A DNA stretch of 64,000 nt from Aromatoleum buckelii (GTDB lineage: Bacteria > Pseudomonadota > Gammaproteobacteria > Burkholderiales > Rhodocyclaceae). Where the stretch lies: positions 1-64,000 of the forward strand of contig NZ_WTVH02000001.1 in the NCBI RefSeq assembly GCF_012910785.2, written 5' to 3'. The notes below the pieces were generated by a model. That model worked only from the letters and a program-made list of their open reading frames with translations, searched no databases and had not been told where the DNA came from. Positions 41,785 to 52,011 of the stretch are shown here, one piece after another. Each line of letters begins with the position of its first letter. The first letter of the stretch is position 1. The position numbers and the translations under genes were made by a program.

Positions 41785-43685
41785 AGATCAAGATGGACAA
41801 TGCGGTCGGGCCTCAAGTCCGCACCAAGAAAGGCGCGGGCGGCAAGTTGTTGCCCGTGCTCGGGGCGGTGTCGCTTGGGGCCGGATTGCAGTCTGCTACC
41901 CAATTTTTCGCCCACACCTTCGATTACCAGGCGAACCTCGGCGTCCATTTCAACCACGTCTATGCGCCGTGGTCGATCCTCGAGTGGGCTTCGAAGTGGT
42001 ATTCACACTATCCGAACGAAATCATGCAGGCGGGCAGTATCGGCATGATGATTTCAACGGTCGGGCTGCTGGGCGTGGCGGTGGCGAAAGTCGTGTCCTC
42101 GAACTCGTCGAAGGCGAACGAGTACCTGCACGGCTCCGCGCGCTGGGCCGGGAAGAAAGACATCCAGACCGCCGGGCTACTGCCCCGGCCTCGCCGCCTC
42201 TTGGATGTTGTCACGGGCAAGGACGCGGCTCCGTCGACGGGCGTCTATGTCGGCGGCTGGGAGGACAAGGAGGGGGAATTTCATTATCTGCGCCATAACG
42301 GCCCGGAGCACATCTTGACCTATGCCCCTACCCGCTCGGGCAAAGGTGTCGGCTTGGTTGTTCCGACGTTGTTGTCATGGGGTGACAGCGCCCTTGTCAC
42401 CGACCTGAAAGGCGAGCTGTGGGCAATGACTGCCGGGTGGAGGAAGAAGCACGCCAAGAACAAGGTGCTGCGGTTCGAGCCGGCTACTGCGAACGGTAGC
42501 GTGTGCTGGAATCCGCTGGACGAAATCCGGATGGGTACTGAACACGAGGTTGGCGATGTTCAGAACCTGGCGACCCTGATTGTCGATCCGGACGGGAAGG
42601 GCCTGGGTTCGCATTGGCAGAAAACGGCATTCGCACTCTTGGTCGGCGTGATCCTGCACGCGCTCTACAAGGCGAAGGACGACGACACGACGGCCACGCT
42701 CCCATCGGTTGATGCGATGCTGGCCAGTCCGGACCGCGATATCGGCGAGCTTTGGATGGAGATGGCGACCTATGGGCACGTCGCCGGGCAGAACCATCAT
42801 GCCATTGGTTCCGCCGCCCGCGACATGATGGATCGGCCGGAGGAAGAAGCGGGATCGGTGCTGTCCACGGCCAAGTCCTTCCTGGCCCTGTACCGCGATC
42901 CAGTCGTGGCCCGCAACGTGAGTCGCTCCGAATTCTGCATCCGCGACCTGATGCATTCAGATGAACCCGTAACGCTCTATATCGTCACGCAGCCCATTGA
43001 CAAGGATCGGCTGCGGCCCCTGGTCCGCGTCATGGTGAACATGATTGTCCGTCTGCTCGCGGACAAGATGGACTTCGACAACGGGCGGCCGGTGGCGCAT
43101 TACAAGCACCGGCTCCTCATGATGCTCGATGAGTTTCCCAGCCTTGGGAAGTTGCAGATCCTGCAAGAGTCACTGGCCTTCGTGGCGGGCTACGGCATCA
43201 AGTGCTACCTGATCTGCCAGGACATCAACCAACTCAAGAGCCGTGAAACGGGGTACGGGCCAGATGAAACCATCACCTCCAACTGCCATGTGCAGAACGC
43301 CTATCCCCCGAACCGCGTGGAGACTGCCGAACACCTGTCTCGGCTGACCGGACAGACCACCGTAGTCAAGGAGCAGATCACGACCAGCGGCCGCCGCACG
43401 GCGGCGATGCTCGGGCAGGTTTCCCGCACGTTCCAAGAAGTGCAGCGCCCCTTGCTGACACCGGATGAGTGCTTGCGGATGCCTGGTCCTCGGAAGAACG
43501 CAGACGGCAACATCGAAGAGCCTGGCGACATGGTGGTGTACGTGGCCGGCTATCCCGCGATTTACGGCAAGCAGCCGCTTTACTTCAAAGATCCGATCTT
43601 CCTGGCGCGCGCTGCGGTGCCCGCGCCCAAGGTCAGTGATCGCCTGGTCCAGTTCGCGGAAGCTGGGGAGCGGATCACGATATGA
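41781..43685 (+). CDS. traG: Type IV coupling protein TraG (VirD4 family)
   Basis: 634 aa. Membrane segments in the first 110 residues, Walker A YAPTRSGKGVGLVVPTLLSW near residue 185, Walker B region HRLLMMLDEFPSLGKLQILQ, and the VirD4-type SNCHVQNAYPPNRVETAEHL. It links the TraI-DNA complex to the mating-pair apparatus. The Tra2/trb mating genes are not in this window. Confidence 0.95.
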   Translation: MKIKMDNAVGPQVRTKKGAGGKLLPVLGAVSLGAGLQSATQFFAHTFDYQANLGVHFNHVYAPWSILEWASKWYSHYPNEIMQAGSIGMMISTVGLLGVAVAKVVSSNSSKANEYLHGSARWAGKKDIQTAGLLPRPRRLLDVVTGKDAAPSTGVYVGGWEDKEGEFHYLRHNGPEHILTYAPTRSGKGVGLVVPTLLSWGDSALVTDLKGELWAMTAGWRKKHAKNKVLRFEPATANGSVCWNPLDEIRMGTEHEVGDVQNLATLIVDPDGKGLGSHWQKTAFALLVGVILHALYKAKDDDTTATLPSVDAMLASPDRDIGELWMEMATYGHVAGQNHHAIGSAARDMMDRPEEEAGSVLSTAKSFLALYRDPVVARNVSRSEFCIRDLMHSDEPVTLYIVTQPIDKDRLRPLVRVMVNMIVRLLADKMDFDNGRPVAHYKHRLLMMLDEFPSLGKLQILQESLAFVAGYGIKCYLICQDINQLKSRETGYGPDETITSNCHVQNAYPPNRVETAEHLSRLTGQTTVVKEQITTSGRRTAAMLGQVSRTFQEVQRPLLTPDECLRMPGPRKNADGNIEEPGDMVVYVAGYPAIYGKQPLYFKDPIFLARAAVPAPKVSDRLVQFAEAGERITI

Positions 43686-44221
43686 AGCAGCTCTTCAAGA
43701 AGATCAGCGTCGGGGTGGCCTTGGCAGGCGCGGCGGGGCTCACCGGCGCCGCCCTCGCGTATTCGGTCGGCGCACGCATCAATACCACCAGGAGCATTCC
43801 GGTCGGCCTGTACTGGACGAGCCCAAGCCTAGCGGTGGAGAAGGGGGCTTATGTCCTCTTCTGCCCACCGCAACTCCAAGTCTTCAACGAGGCACGGGAA
43901 CGCGGTTACATTGGCGCCGGCTTCTGCGCCGGCGGTTACGGCTATCTGATGAAGCGCGTTTTAGCCGCTAAAGGCGATGACGTTGCCGTATCCGCCGATG
44001 GTGTGCGCGTGAACGGCGTGCTGCTGCCTTTCAGTGCTCCCAAAGCTGTCGATGCTGGCGGCCGACCACTGCCACGGTTCCATGCCACCCGCTACATCCT
44101 CGGCGCCGCCGAACTACTGCTCATGTCCGACATGAGTGGCACATCGTTCGATGGCCGCTACTTCGGCCCCATCAATCGTTCCCAAATCGTGACAGTCGTT
44201 TCCCCGGTCATCACCTGGTAA
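43682..44221 (+). CDS. traF: Conjugal transfer peptidase TraF (S26-like)
   Basis: 179 aa. N-terminal membrane anchor (ISVGVALAGAAGLTGAALAY), then catalytic Ser38 in NTTRSIPVGLYW and Lys91 in GYLMKRVLAAKGD, the Ser/Lys pair of signal-peptidase-like enzymes. In RP4, TraF cyclises the TrbC pilin. Overlaps traG by ATGA. Confidence 0.93.
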   Translation: MKQLFKKISVGVALAGAAGLTGAALAYSVGARINTTRSIPVGLYWTSPSLAVEKGAYVLFCPPQLQVFNEARERGYIGAGFCAGGYGYLMKRVLAAKGDDVAVSADGVRVNGVLLPFSAPKAVDAGGRPLPRFHATRYILGAAELLLMSDMSGTSFDGRYFGPINRSQIVTVVSPVITW

Positions 44222-44235
44222 GGGAGGAAAGAACG

Positions 44236-46320
44236 ATGCGATTGTTCATCGCGGAAAAGCCATCCGTCGCAAAGGCCATCGCAAGCGAGCTGGGCCAGAG
44301 CGGAAAAGGCGACGGCTTCATCGAGTGCGGCACCGATACCGTGACCTGGTGCTTCGGACACATGCTCGAACAGGCCGAACCCGACGAGTACACCCCCGAC
44401 GACGTACCCCGCAACGACAGCGGCAAGAAAGTCTGGCGGATCGATGAGCTACCCATCATTCCGACCGACTGGATGCTCAAGGCGAAGGACGATGTCAAGC
44501 AGCAGCTCGCCGTGATCGGCAAACTGGTCAAGGAGGCGGCGGAAATCGTCAACGCCGCCGACCCCGACCGCGAGGGTCAATTGCTGGTCGATGAGGTCCT
44601 GAAGCACTTTCGCTGCAACAAGCCCGCGCGGCGATTTTGGGTGTCCGCGCAGGATTCCGTTTCCGTGAAGCGTGGCCTTGCCGCCCTCAAGGACAACGGC
44701 ACCTATCACGGCTGGGCCGATGCCGCGCGGGCACGGCAGCGGGCCGACTGGCTGATCGGCATGAATCTCAGTCGCGCCTATACCCTGCGCGCACAGCGCG
44801 GTGGTTCGCGGGTACTGCTCACGGTCGGCCGTGTGCAGACCCCGACGCTCGCGCTCGTTGTCGCGCGAGACAGGGAAATCGAGGCGTTCAAGCCGGTCCC
44901 GTATCACACCATCCGCGCAGCGATTCAGCATCCGGGCGGTGCCTTCCTCGCCTCTTGGCGAGCGAAGGTCGATCAGGCGGGCCTCGATGCCGAGGGGCGC
45001 CTTGTCGATACCGCCGTGGCGGACGCGCTGGTGGCGAAGGTCACGGGCAAGCCCGGCACCGTCGCCGAATACAAGCAGGAGGCCAAGAAGCAGAACCAGC
45101 CGCTCGCGTTTGCCCTGTCCGACATCATATTGCTTGCGTCCAACAAGTTCGGGTACAGCGCCGAGGACGTGCTGAACGCCTGCCAGGCGCTCTATGAAAC
45201 CCACAAGCTGACTTCCTATCCGCGCACCGATTGCGCCTACCTGCCCGAGTCTCAGCATGCCGATTCGCCCCGCGTTCTTAAGGCGATTCAGCACGTCAAC
45301 CCGGAGCTGGCCGGCCTGGTGGCCTGCGCCAATCCGCGCCTGAAGTCCAAGACGTGGGACGACTCGAAGATCACCGCGCATCACGGAATCATCCCGACCG
45401 TGCACAAGGGCAGCAAGGCGGGCCTGAGCGAGAAGGAGCACAACATCTATGACCTGATCGTGCGGGCGTACCTGGCGCAGTTCTACTGCGTCCATGAGTA
45501 CATGAGCACCACGGTTGGCGTGGAGGTCGAGGAGGAAACCTTCGTTGCGACCGGCGAGGTTGTTACGCGCAACGGCTGGCGCGACGTCTACCAGGAAGTC
45601 GACGAGCAGGACACGGAGAAGGACGCGGACGAAGGCGGGAATCAACGCCTTCCGGCTATGCAGACGGGCGATGGCGTGACCTGCAAGCAGGCCACCCGGA
45701 AGGACGCCAAGACGAAGCCACCGGCCCGCTTCACCGAGGGCACGCTGATCCGTGCGATGGAGAACATCCATAAGTTTGTGCCCGAGCCGGAGCACAAGAA
45801 GATGCTGCGCGAGGGGGACGGTATCGGCACTTCTGCCACCCGCGCATCCATCATTTCCGAGCTGAAACGCCGCGGGTTCCTGGAAACCAAGGGCAAGCAG
45901 ATTATCGGCACGACATTGGGGCGCAGCATGATCGACGCCCTGCCCGAAGTCGTGAAAAGCCCCGTGCTGACCGCCCTTTACGAACGCATGTTGAAAGGCA
46001 TCGAGCAGGGCACGGCCGAGTTGGCCGTCTTCATTGCCAAGCAAGAGACGTTCATCCGTGACCAGGTGGCGAAGGCCAACGATGGCGCCGTCGCCATTGC
46101 CGGCGGCCGTGAAGTCTTGCCGATTTCCACCCTCTACAAGTGCATGGCGTGCGGGCATGGGCTGATTCGCCGGCCGACGAAGAAGGCCGACGTCTTCTGG
46201 TGGGCGTGCAGCAACTTCCCGACTTGCAAGCAGAGCTATCCCGAGAGCAAGAACCCGAAGCTCAAGGGCCGACCCGACTACAGCACCGGCCGCAACAACA
46301 CTCACGAACAGGAGCAATGA
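44236..46320 (+). CDS. traE: DNA topoisomerase III TraE (type IA)
   Basis: 694 aa. Toprim N-terminus [20 protein letters not shown] with [15 protein letters not shown], the catalytic Tyr in [15 protein letters not shown], and a C-terminal zinc-binding segment ([13 protein letters not shown] ... [17 protein letters not shown]). Encoded in the IncP tra order after traF; GGAGG-type RBS. Confidence 0.94.
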   Translation: MRLFIAEKPSVAKAIASELGQSGKGDGFIECGTDTVTWCFGHMLEQAEPDEYTPDDVPRNDSGKKVWRIDELPIIPTDWMLKAKDDVKQQLAVIGKLVKEAAEIVNAADPDREGQLLVDEVLKHFRCNKPARRFWVSAQDSVSVKRGLAALKDNGTYHGWADAARARQRADWLIGMNLSRAYTLRAQRGGSRVLLTVGRVQTPTLALVVARDREIEAFKPVPYHTIRAAIQHPGGAFLASWRAKVDQAGLDAEGRLVDTAVADALVAKVTGKPGTVAEYKQEAKKQNQPLAFALSDIILLASNKFGYSAEDVLNACQALYETHKLTSYPRTDCAYLPESQHADSPRVLKAIQHVNPELAGLVACANPRLKSKTWDDSKITAHHGIIPTVHKGSKAGLSEKEHNIYDLIVRAYLAQFYCVHEYMSTTVGVEVEEETFVATGEVVTRNGWRDVYQEVDEQDTEKDADEGGNQRLPAMQTGDGVTCKQATRKDAKTKPPARFTEGTLIRAMENIHKFVPEPEHKKMLREGDGIGTSATRASIISELKRRGFLETKGKQIIGTTLGRSMIDALPEVVKSPVLTALYERMLKGIEQGTAELAVFIAKQETFIRDQVAKANDGAVAIAGGREVLPISTLYKCMACGHGLIRRPTKKADVFWWACSNFPTCKQSYPESKNPKLKGRPDYSTGRNNTHEQEQ

Positions 46321-46322
46321 CC

Positions 46323-46562
46323 ATGACCGAGCAGATCACCAATCCTGAAGCCGCGATCCTCGATGACGTGACGAATGCGACGGATGCGATCCGCGAGAAG
46401 TTGATCGACGCCCAGACGCCCGGTTACCAGGCCGAGTTCGATCCGGATGAGGCCGAGCGCGTGGGCGCCTTCGCGGAAGACGCCTTGAGTGAACAAGACG
46501 CGGTCGACAGCGATGTCGATCTGGTGGACGCGACCGTTCCGACCGAGCGGCAGGAGGGTTAA
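46323..46562 (+). CDS. traD: Conjugal transfer protein TraD (small acidic)
   Basis: 79 aa, strongly acidic: [20 protein letters not shown] and [20 protein letters not shown]. Position between traE and traC and the sequence style match IncP TraD, though this protein is shorter than RK2 TraD as I remember it. The ATG at 46323 is chosen because GGAG at 46311 is well spaced. Function unknown. Confidence 0.75.
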   Translation: MTEQITNPEAAILDDVTNATDAIREKLIDAQTPGYQAEFDPDEAERVGAFAEDALSEQDAVDSDVDLVDATVPTERQEG

Positions 46563-46566
46563 GGCC

Positions 46567-49500
46567 ATGGCAGAGGCCAAGAAACCGTTCCATGAAACGG
46601 TCGCGGAGAACCTGATTGAACAGCTCAGGGCAGGCACGGCGCCGTGGCAACGGCCTTGGGAGCCTGGAGAGCCTGGCGGCTTCCTGCCGGTCAATCCAAC
46701 GACTGGCAAGCGGTACAAGGGCATCAACGCGATCTATCTGATGAGCCAGCGGCGCACGGATAACCGCTGGATGACCTACAAGCAGGCGACGGCGGCCGGC
46801 GCCCAGGTCCGCAAGGGTGAGAAGGGCACCCCCGTTCAATACTGGAAGTTCAGCGAAGAGCAGGAGAAGCGGGACGAGCACGGCAAGCCCGTCCTGGATG
46901 GCGACGGCAAGCCGGTCAAGCAAACCGTGATGCTGGAGCGGCCACGCGTGTTCTTCGCCACCGTGTTCAATGCGGAACAGATCGAGGGTCTTCCGCCCAT
47001 CGAGCGCAAGGAACAGACGTGGGATGCTGTCGAGCGGGCCGAGCACATCGTGAAAGCCTCGGGTGCCGTCATCCGCCACGGCGAGAACAATCGCGCCTTC
47101 TATCGGCCGGCGACCGACAGCATCCACCTTCCTGACAGGGGCCGATTCCCGACCGCCGACAGCTACTATGCGACGGCGCTGCACGAGCTCGGGCACTGGA
47201 CCGGGCACGAGTCCCGGCTTGACCGCGACCTGGTGCACCCGTTCGGCAGCGAGGGGTACGCCAAGGAAGAACTGCGGGCGGAAATCGCGTCGATGATCAT
47301 CGGCGACGAACTGGGCATTGGCCACGATCCCGGACAGCACGTCGCGTATGTCGCTTCGTGGATCAAGGCCCTGGAGGATGACTCGCTGGAGATCTTCCGG
47401 GCGGCGGCCGAGGCCGAGAAGATCAAAAACTATGTGATGGCCTTCGAGCAGAAGCAGGTACAGGAGCAGGGCGAGGCACAGGAGCAGGAAGCGCAGCCGC
47501 AGCCGACCGTAGCCGAGCTGACCGTCACCCAGCACGAGGCCATGAAACTTGCAGACCAAGCTTTCCAAGCCGAGCTTGTGCGTGTCTATGGCGAGAAGGA
47601 TGCCAGCGAGCGGCGCTATCCGCTTCACCATGCCGATCCTGCCGTGCGGGAGGCCAAGGAGATGTACACGATTGCCGCATCTCAGTGGCGCGAAGCGATG
47701 ACCCTAGCCAGGCAAACCGTGGCCGAGCGTGACGAGGCGCAGCAGGCCATTCCGACACAGGAGGTCAGTATGCAAGCCGGACCCGATGACGCTACCGACC
47801 GGGCCGCGAAGGCGGTGAAGGCCGAAGCTTGGATGCTGGGACACTTGGAGCGCGGCACCTTGCCCGGTGTCCTCGATACCGCGCGGCTGGAGCAGATCGA
47901 CAAGGCCCTCGATCTACTCGATCAGATTCAGCCCCTCAGTTTCCAAAACGAGTTCTGGACGCGGCATGAGCTGCCCGAAGCCGTTGATGCCTTGGAGGCG
48001 AAGATCCAGGCGGCCATCGAGCCGCTGGAACAGCTCCGGGAGGAGGCGAAGGTTGCCGAGGCGCGGAAGGTCGGCGATGTGGCGGCGTTCGATGCAGCGG
48101 CCAATGAAGCCTTCGAGGCGACCTTGCCGCACGACTGGAACGGCAACGTCCAGGTGCAGGCCAGCGCCGAGTACCAGGTCGACGGGGAAACCCACGTCGC
48201 GGCGGCCGCGGATCTTGGCGTGGAACCGCAGTTCTGGAGCGTGTACGCCCAGCGCGAAGATGGGCGCTATGAGTTCGTGCACGACTTCGAGAACGCCCAG
48301 CAGGCCGAGCATCTGGCGTCCCGTTTGGCCGTGGTTGGCGCCAATTCGACCGATAACGAGCATGAGCGCAGCGCGATCCTTGCCCGCGCTCATGAGGACC
48401 GCGTTCGCCGTGATCCCACCAGCACGGACGAGGTCATTTCAGCGGCTAAAGAGGCGCGAAAGTCGGCGGAAATGAATGTCATGCTCAACGACGCTGACAT
48501 GCAGAAGCGCATTGCCGAGTTGGAAGAGCAGCAGAAGCAGACGGCGGATCGCTCCGCCCCGGACGAACGGACCTACCTTAATGTCCCATACAAGGAGAAG
48601 GACGACGCCAAGGCCCTCGGGGCGCGCTGGGACCGCAAGGAACAGTCTTGGTATGTCCCGCCGGGCGCCGATGCGACCCCCTTCGCCAAATGGACGCAAG
48701 GCACCGCCCAGCAGCCCGCCCAGGCCCGCACAGCCGACATGCCCGCCCTAGACTACGGCGCCGGTCAGAAGGCCGCCCAGGAGCGCGTCTATCTGGCCGT
48801 TCCGTATGGCGAGCGCAGCGCGGCGAAGGCCGCCGGCGCAGCTTGGGACAAGGTCGCAAAGTCCTGGTATGCCGGACCGAAGGCCGACATGGAGAAGCTG
48901 CAACGCTGGTTGCCCGACAACGTGCCGGCGCAGCAAGCCCCGGCGATGAACCCGCGTGAAGAGTTCGCCGATGCCTTGCGTTCGATGGGCTGCAACGTGA
49001 CCGACGAGCACCCCATCATGGACGGCAAGAAACACCGGATCGGCGTCGAGGGCGACAAGAAGGGCGAACAGGCTGGTTTCTACGTCGGCCACCTGGACGG
49101 CCACCCGGCCGGCTATATCAAGAACAACCGCACCGGCATCGAGATGAAATGGAAGTCGAAAGGCTATTCCCTCGATCCCCAGGAGAAGGCGAAGTTGGCG
49201 GCCGAGGCCGCGAGCAAGCTGGCGGCACGTGCCGAAGAGCAAGACCGCCTGCATGAAGCGAGCGCCCAGCGCGTCGGCAAGCAAATGGCCGATTTGGCGC
49301 CGGTTGCCGAGCTGACACCGTACATGCGCGACAAGGGCATCCAAGCCCATGCGGGTGCGTTTACCGACAAGGAAGGGCAGAAGACCTACATTCCGGCTTT
49401 CGACGTCGATGGCAAGCAGTGGACGATGCAGTACATCCAGGAGGACGGCACCAAACGCTTCGCGAAAGACAGCAAAAAGGAAGGCTGCTTCCATCCTGTC

Positions 49501-50172
49501 GGCGGCATGGACGCGCTAGCCACGGCCCCGGCGCTTGTCATTTCAGAGGGCTACGCGACGGCAGCCACCAACGCCGAGGCGCTGGGTTTCGCCACCGTCG
49601 CCGCGTTCGACTCCGGGAACCTGCCCGCCGTGGCCCACGCTCTGCACGAGAAGTTCCCCGACAAGCCGGTCATCATCTTGGGCGACGACGACCGGCAATT
49701 GGAGCTGACGCAGGGCGTCAATTCTGGCCGCGTGAAGGCCCAGGAGGCCGCGAAAGCCGTGGGCGGGAAAGCTATCTTCCCGATCTTCGCGCCGGGCGAG
49801 AACGCCTATCCGGCTAACCTGGAACCCGTTACCCCGCGGACTTACCGGGAGCACCTGCGAGCCACGAAAGCCCTGGAAGACGCGCAGCAGGACCCCGAGG
49901 GGGCGACGCTCACCGAGCAGCAGACGGCGGAGCTGAAACGCGCCCAGCTAAGTGACAAGCAACTGGCGGCCCTCGATCAGATGAAGGGGCGCACCGACTT
50001 CAACGACCTGGCTACGAAGAGCGAGCTGGGTCGAGAAGGAGTTGAACGCCAGCTAAAGGCAGGGGTCGGCCGCGTGATCCGCGAGATCGAAGAGAAGCGC
50101 GAGCGCACCCAGGGACAGGAGAAGAAACAGATCCAGGAACAGCAGCCGAGGCGCGCGGCACGGATCGCCTGA
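46567..50172 (+). CDS. traC: DNA primase TraC with antirestriction, metallopeptidase, DUF5710 and Toprim domains
   Basis: 1201 aa. Domains in order: ssDNA-binding ArdC-like N-terminal domain (residues 1-130, LIEQLRAGTAPWQRPWEPGE); zincin-like domain with ALHELGHWTGHESRL (His206-Glu207); a long helical middle; two DUF5710 units (about 668 and 738: LNVPYKEKDDAKALGARWD and LAVPYGERSAAKAAGAAWD); and a Toprim primase core (about 985-1080, LVISEGYATAATNAEALGFA then PVIILGDDDRQLELT). IncP TraC primes the transferred strand and is itself transported. The 3' end lies at the left border of an IS200/IS605 element, so traB/traA-like genes do not follow. Confidence 0.92.
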   Translation: MAEAKKPFHETVAENLIEQLRAGTAPWQRPWEPGEPGGFLPVNPTTGKRYKGINAIYLMSQRRTDNRWMTYKQATAAGAQVRKGEKGTPVQYWKFSEEQEKRDEHGKPVLDGDGKPVKQTVMLERPRVFFATVFNAEQIEGLPPIERKEQTWDAVERAEHIVKASGAVIRHGENNRAFYRPATDSIHLPDRGRFPTADSYYATALHELGHWTGHESRLDRDLVHPFGSEGYAKEELRAEIASMIIGDELGIGHDPGQHVAYVASWIKALEDDSLEIFRAAAEAEKIKNYVMAFEQKQVQEQGEAQEQEAQPQPTVAELTVTQHEAMKLADQAFQAELVRVYGEKDASERRYPLHHADPAVREAKEMYTIAASQWREAMTLARQTVAERDEAQQAIPTQEVSMQAGPDDATDRAAKAVKAEAWMLGHLERGTLPGVLDTARLEQIDKALDLLDQIQPLSFQNEFWTRHELPEAVDALEAKIQAAIEPLEQLREEAKVAEARKVGDVAAFDAAANEAFEATLPHDWNGNVQVQASAEYQVDGETHVAAAADLGVEPQFWSVYAQREDGRYEFVHDFENAQQAEHLASRLAVVGANSTDNEHERSAILARAHEDRVRRDPTSTDEVISAAKEARKSAEMNVMLNDADMQKRIAELEEQQKQTADRSAPDERTYLNVPYKEKDDAKALGARWDRKEQSWYVPPGADATPFAKWTQGTAQQPAQARTADMPALDYGAGQKAAQERVYLAVPYGERSAAKAAGAAWDKVAKSWYAGPKADMEKLQRWLPDNVPAQQAPAMNPREEFADALRSMGCNVTDEHPIMDGKKHRIGVEGDKKGEQAGFYVGHLDGHPAGYIKNNRTGIEMKWKSKGYSLDPQEKAKLAAEAASKLAARAEEQDRLHEASAQRVGKQMADLAPVAELTPYMRDKGIQAHAGAFTDKEGQKTYIPAFDVDGKQWTMQYIQEDGTKRFAKDSKKEGCFHPVGGMDALATAPALVISEGYATAATNAEALGFATVAAFDSGNLPAVAHALHEKFPDKPVIILGDDDRQLELTQGVNSGRVKAQEAAKAVGGKAIFPIFAPGENAYPANLEPVTPRTYREHLRATKALEDAQQDPEGATLTEQQTAELKRAQLSDKQLAALDQMKGRTDFNDLATKSELGREGVERQLKAGVGRVIREIEEKRERTQGQEKKQIQEQQPRRAARIA

Positions 50173-50245
50173 CCCGGTGCGCGGCAAGCCTCGCCCTTCA
50201 GGGCGGGGAAGGATAGCGCGGACGCCCTAGGCGTCCTTTGGGCGG

Positions 50246-50662
50246 TCAGTACGGCGTTTGCTGCTGTTCGATGTAGTGGCGGATGATCTCCATGGGTGCG
50301 CCGCCGCAGCTTCCGGCGAAGTAGGACGGCGACCACAGCGCACCGCGCCACAGCTTCTTGCGGAGGCTCGGGTGGTTCTTCTTGCGGATCATCCGGCTAG
50401 AGACGCCTTTCAGGCTGTTCACCAGCGCCGAGACGGCCACCTTCGGCGGGTAGTTCACCCGCAGGTGGACGTGATCGTCCTCGCCGTCGAACTCCACCAG
50501 TTCCGCCTCGAAGTCGGCGCAAACGCTGGCGAAGATGGCGCAGAGGTCATCGAGGATCTCGTGGGTGAACACTTCGCGGCGATATTTGGTTACGAAGACC
50601 AAGTGCACATGCATCAGGAAGACGCAATGTCTTCCGTGCCGAACATCGTTGTCGTTGCTCAT
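50246..50662 (-). CDS. tnpA: IS200/IS605 transposase TnpA (Y1 HUH), copy A
   Basis: 138 aa. HUH motif DDHVHLRV (His64, His66), catalytic Tyr130 in IIRHYIEQQ, and an N-terminal HLVFVTKYRREVF typical of Y1 transposases. It cuts and rejoins single-stranded ends at the subterminal hairpins. Only 21 bp separate its start from that of tnpB. Confidence 0.93.
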   Translation of the reverse strand: MSNDNDVRHGRHCVFLMHVHLVFVTKYRREVFTHEILDDLCAIFASVCADFEAELVEFDGEDDHVHLRVNYPPKVAVSALVNSLKGVSSRMIRKKNHPSLRKKLWRGALWSPSYFAGSCGGAPMEIIRHYIEQQQTPY

Positions 50663-50683
50663 AGACCAAACTATATTATCCAC

Positions 50684-51901
50684 ATGCAACGCCTCCAAGC
50701 CTTCAAATACGAACTCATGCCGGACGGCGGCCAGCAGCGCCAGATGCGCCGCTTCGCGGGCTCGTGCCGGTTCGTGTTCAACAAGGCGCTGGCGTTGCAG
50801 AAGACGCGCCACGCGCAAGGCGAGAAGAAGCTCGGCTACGCCGGGCTGTGCAAGCTGCTCACCGAATGGCGCAACAGTGCCGAGACGCCTTGGCTCAAGG
50901 ATGCGCCGACGCACCCGCTGCAACAGATGCTCAAGGACCTGGAGCGCGCCTACGCCAACTTCTTCGCCAAGCGGGCGGATTTCCCGCGTTTCAAGAAGAA
51001 GGGGCAGCAGGACCGCTTTCGCTATCCCGACCCGAAACAGATCAAGCTCGATCAGGCCAATTTCCGCCTGTTCCTGCCGAAGCTGGGCTGGCTGCGGCTC
51101 CGCCACAGCCGTGACGTGCTGGGCACGGTGAAAAACGTCACCCTCAGCCAGTCCTGCGGCAAATGGTTCGTCAGTATTCAGACCGAACGCGAGCTCGAGC
51201 AGCCCCTTCCGCACGGCGGCGCGGTCGGCATCGACATGGGCGTGGCGCGCTTTGCCACGCTCTCGGACGGCACGTTCTACGCGCCGCTCAACAGCTTCAA
51301 GCGGCATGAGGCCGCGCTGCGCCGTGCTAGCCAAGCGATGAGCCGCAAGACCAAGTTCAGCAACAACTGGAAGAAGGCGCAAGCCCGCGTCCAGCGCATC
51401 CATTCCCGCATCGGCAATGCCCGCCGCGACTACCTGCACAAAGCCACGACCACGATCAGCCAAAACCACGCGATGGTGTGCATCGAGGACTTGCAGGTAC
51501 GGAACATGTCCCGGTCGGCGGCAGGCAGTAGCGAGCAACCGGGAAAACAGGTTCGGGCCAAATCCGGCCTGAACAAAACCATCCTCGATCAAGGCTGGGC
51601 CGAGTTCCGACGACAACTGGACTACAAGCTGGCGTGGAACGGCGGACACCTCATCGCCGTGCCGCCCCGCAACACCAGTCGCACTTGTCCGTGCGGGCAT
51701 GTGTCGGCGGACAATCGCCCGACGCAGGCGCGGTTTCGGTGCGTCGAATGCGGCTTCGAGGAGAACGCCGATGTGGTCGGCGCGATCAACGTTCTCAGGG
51801 CGGGGCACGCCCGTTGCGCCTGTGAAGTGAGCGGTGAGGTAAGGCCGCCAGCAGCAGGAACCCGCCGAAGCGACTCAGGGGCGGCTCAATGCCGCGCCTG
51901 A
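50684..51901 (+). CDS. tnpB: TnpB RNA-guided nuclease, copy A
   Basis: 405 aa, intact. N-terminal RLQAFKYELMPDGGQQRQMR. RuvC-like catalytic residues: Asp184 in VGIDMGVARFATL, Glu268 in MVCIEDLQVRNMS and Asp363 in ENADVVGAINVLRAG. Zinc ribbon TCPCGH ... FRCVECGF lies between the last two. TnpB homologues are guided by an RNA from the element's right end to cut DNA next to the target motif, which favours element retention. The last 30 residues overlap the right-end RNA region. Confidence 0.93.
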   Translation: MQRLQAFKYELMPDGGQQRQMRRFAGSCRFVFNKALALQKTRHAQGEKKLGYAGLCKLLTEWRNSAETPWLKDAPTHPLQQMLKDLERAYANFFAKRADFPRFKKKGQQDRFRYPDPKQIKLDQANFRLFLPKLGWLRLRHSRDVLGTVKNVTLSQSCGKWFVSIQTERELEQPLPHGGAVGIDMGVARFATLSDGTFYAPLNSFKRHEAALRRASQAMSRKTKFSNNWKKAQARVQRIHSRIGNARRDYLHKATTTISQNHAMVCIEDLQVRNMSRSAAGSSEQPGKQVRAKSGLNKTILDQGWAEFRRQLDYKLAWNGGHLIAVPPRNTSRTCPCGHVSADNRPTQARFRCVECGFEENADVVGAINVLRAGHARCACEVSGEVRPPAAGTRRSDSGAAQCRA

Positions 51902-51945
51902 GCGCCGTAGGAATCCCCCGCCTTCAGGCGGGGGAGGATGTCAAC
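51750..51945 (+). ncRNA. Predicted right-end omega RNA of copy A
   Basis: In this family the guide RNA scaffold comes from the tnpB 3' end and the element's right end, closing at the GTCAAC border. Here it would include the CCCCCGCC-TTCA-GGCGGGGG hairpin, with the guide read from flanking DNA starting about 51946 (AGTTGTAGCTCC). Borders are inferred; the 5' end is a guess. Confidence 0.45.
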
Positions 51946-51964
51946 TAGTTGTAGCTCCCCGCTA

Positions 51965-51991
51965 AACCGCCTCACCCTGGGGCGGTTTTTT
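51965..51991 (+). terminator. Rho-independent terminator downstream of traC/IS
   Basis: Stem AACCGCC (51965-51971) with GGCGGTT (51981-51987), a 9-nt loop, and a T-run ending at 51991. Before the IS inserted, it would have stood close behind traC and may be the tra operon terminator. Confidence 0.8.
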
Positions 51992-52011
51992 CGCTTGGCA
52001 CGGCCAGGTTC

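Larger units (their letters stand above)
50166..51946 (+). mobile_element. IS200/IS605-family element, copy A
   Basis: 1781 bp identical to 57083-58863. Divergent tnpA (minus) and tnpB (plus). There are hairpins at both ends: left CGCCCTTCAGGGCG (about 50190) and right CCCCCGCCTTCAGGCGGGGG (about 51915). The right end closes with GTCAAC, as in related elements. No inverted terminal repeats, as expected for HUH transposition. Inserted directly at the traC stop codon. Confidence 0.92.

Noticed and set aside
50246-51808. A 520-codon minus-strand frame across tnpA and antisense to tnpB (repeated at 57163-58725)
   Set aside because: Only the last 138 codons match TnpA and the rest mirrors tnpB; the TnpA start at 50662 is well supported by the family N-terminus.
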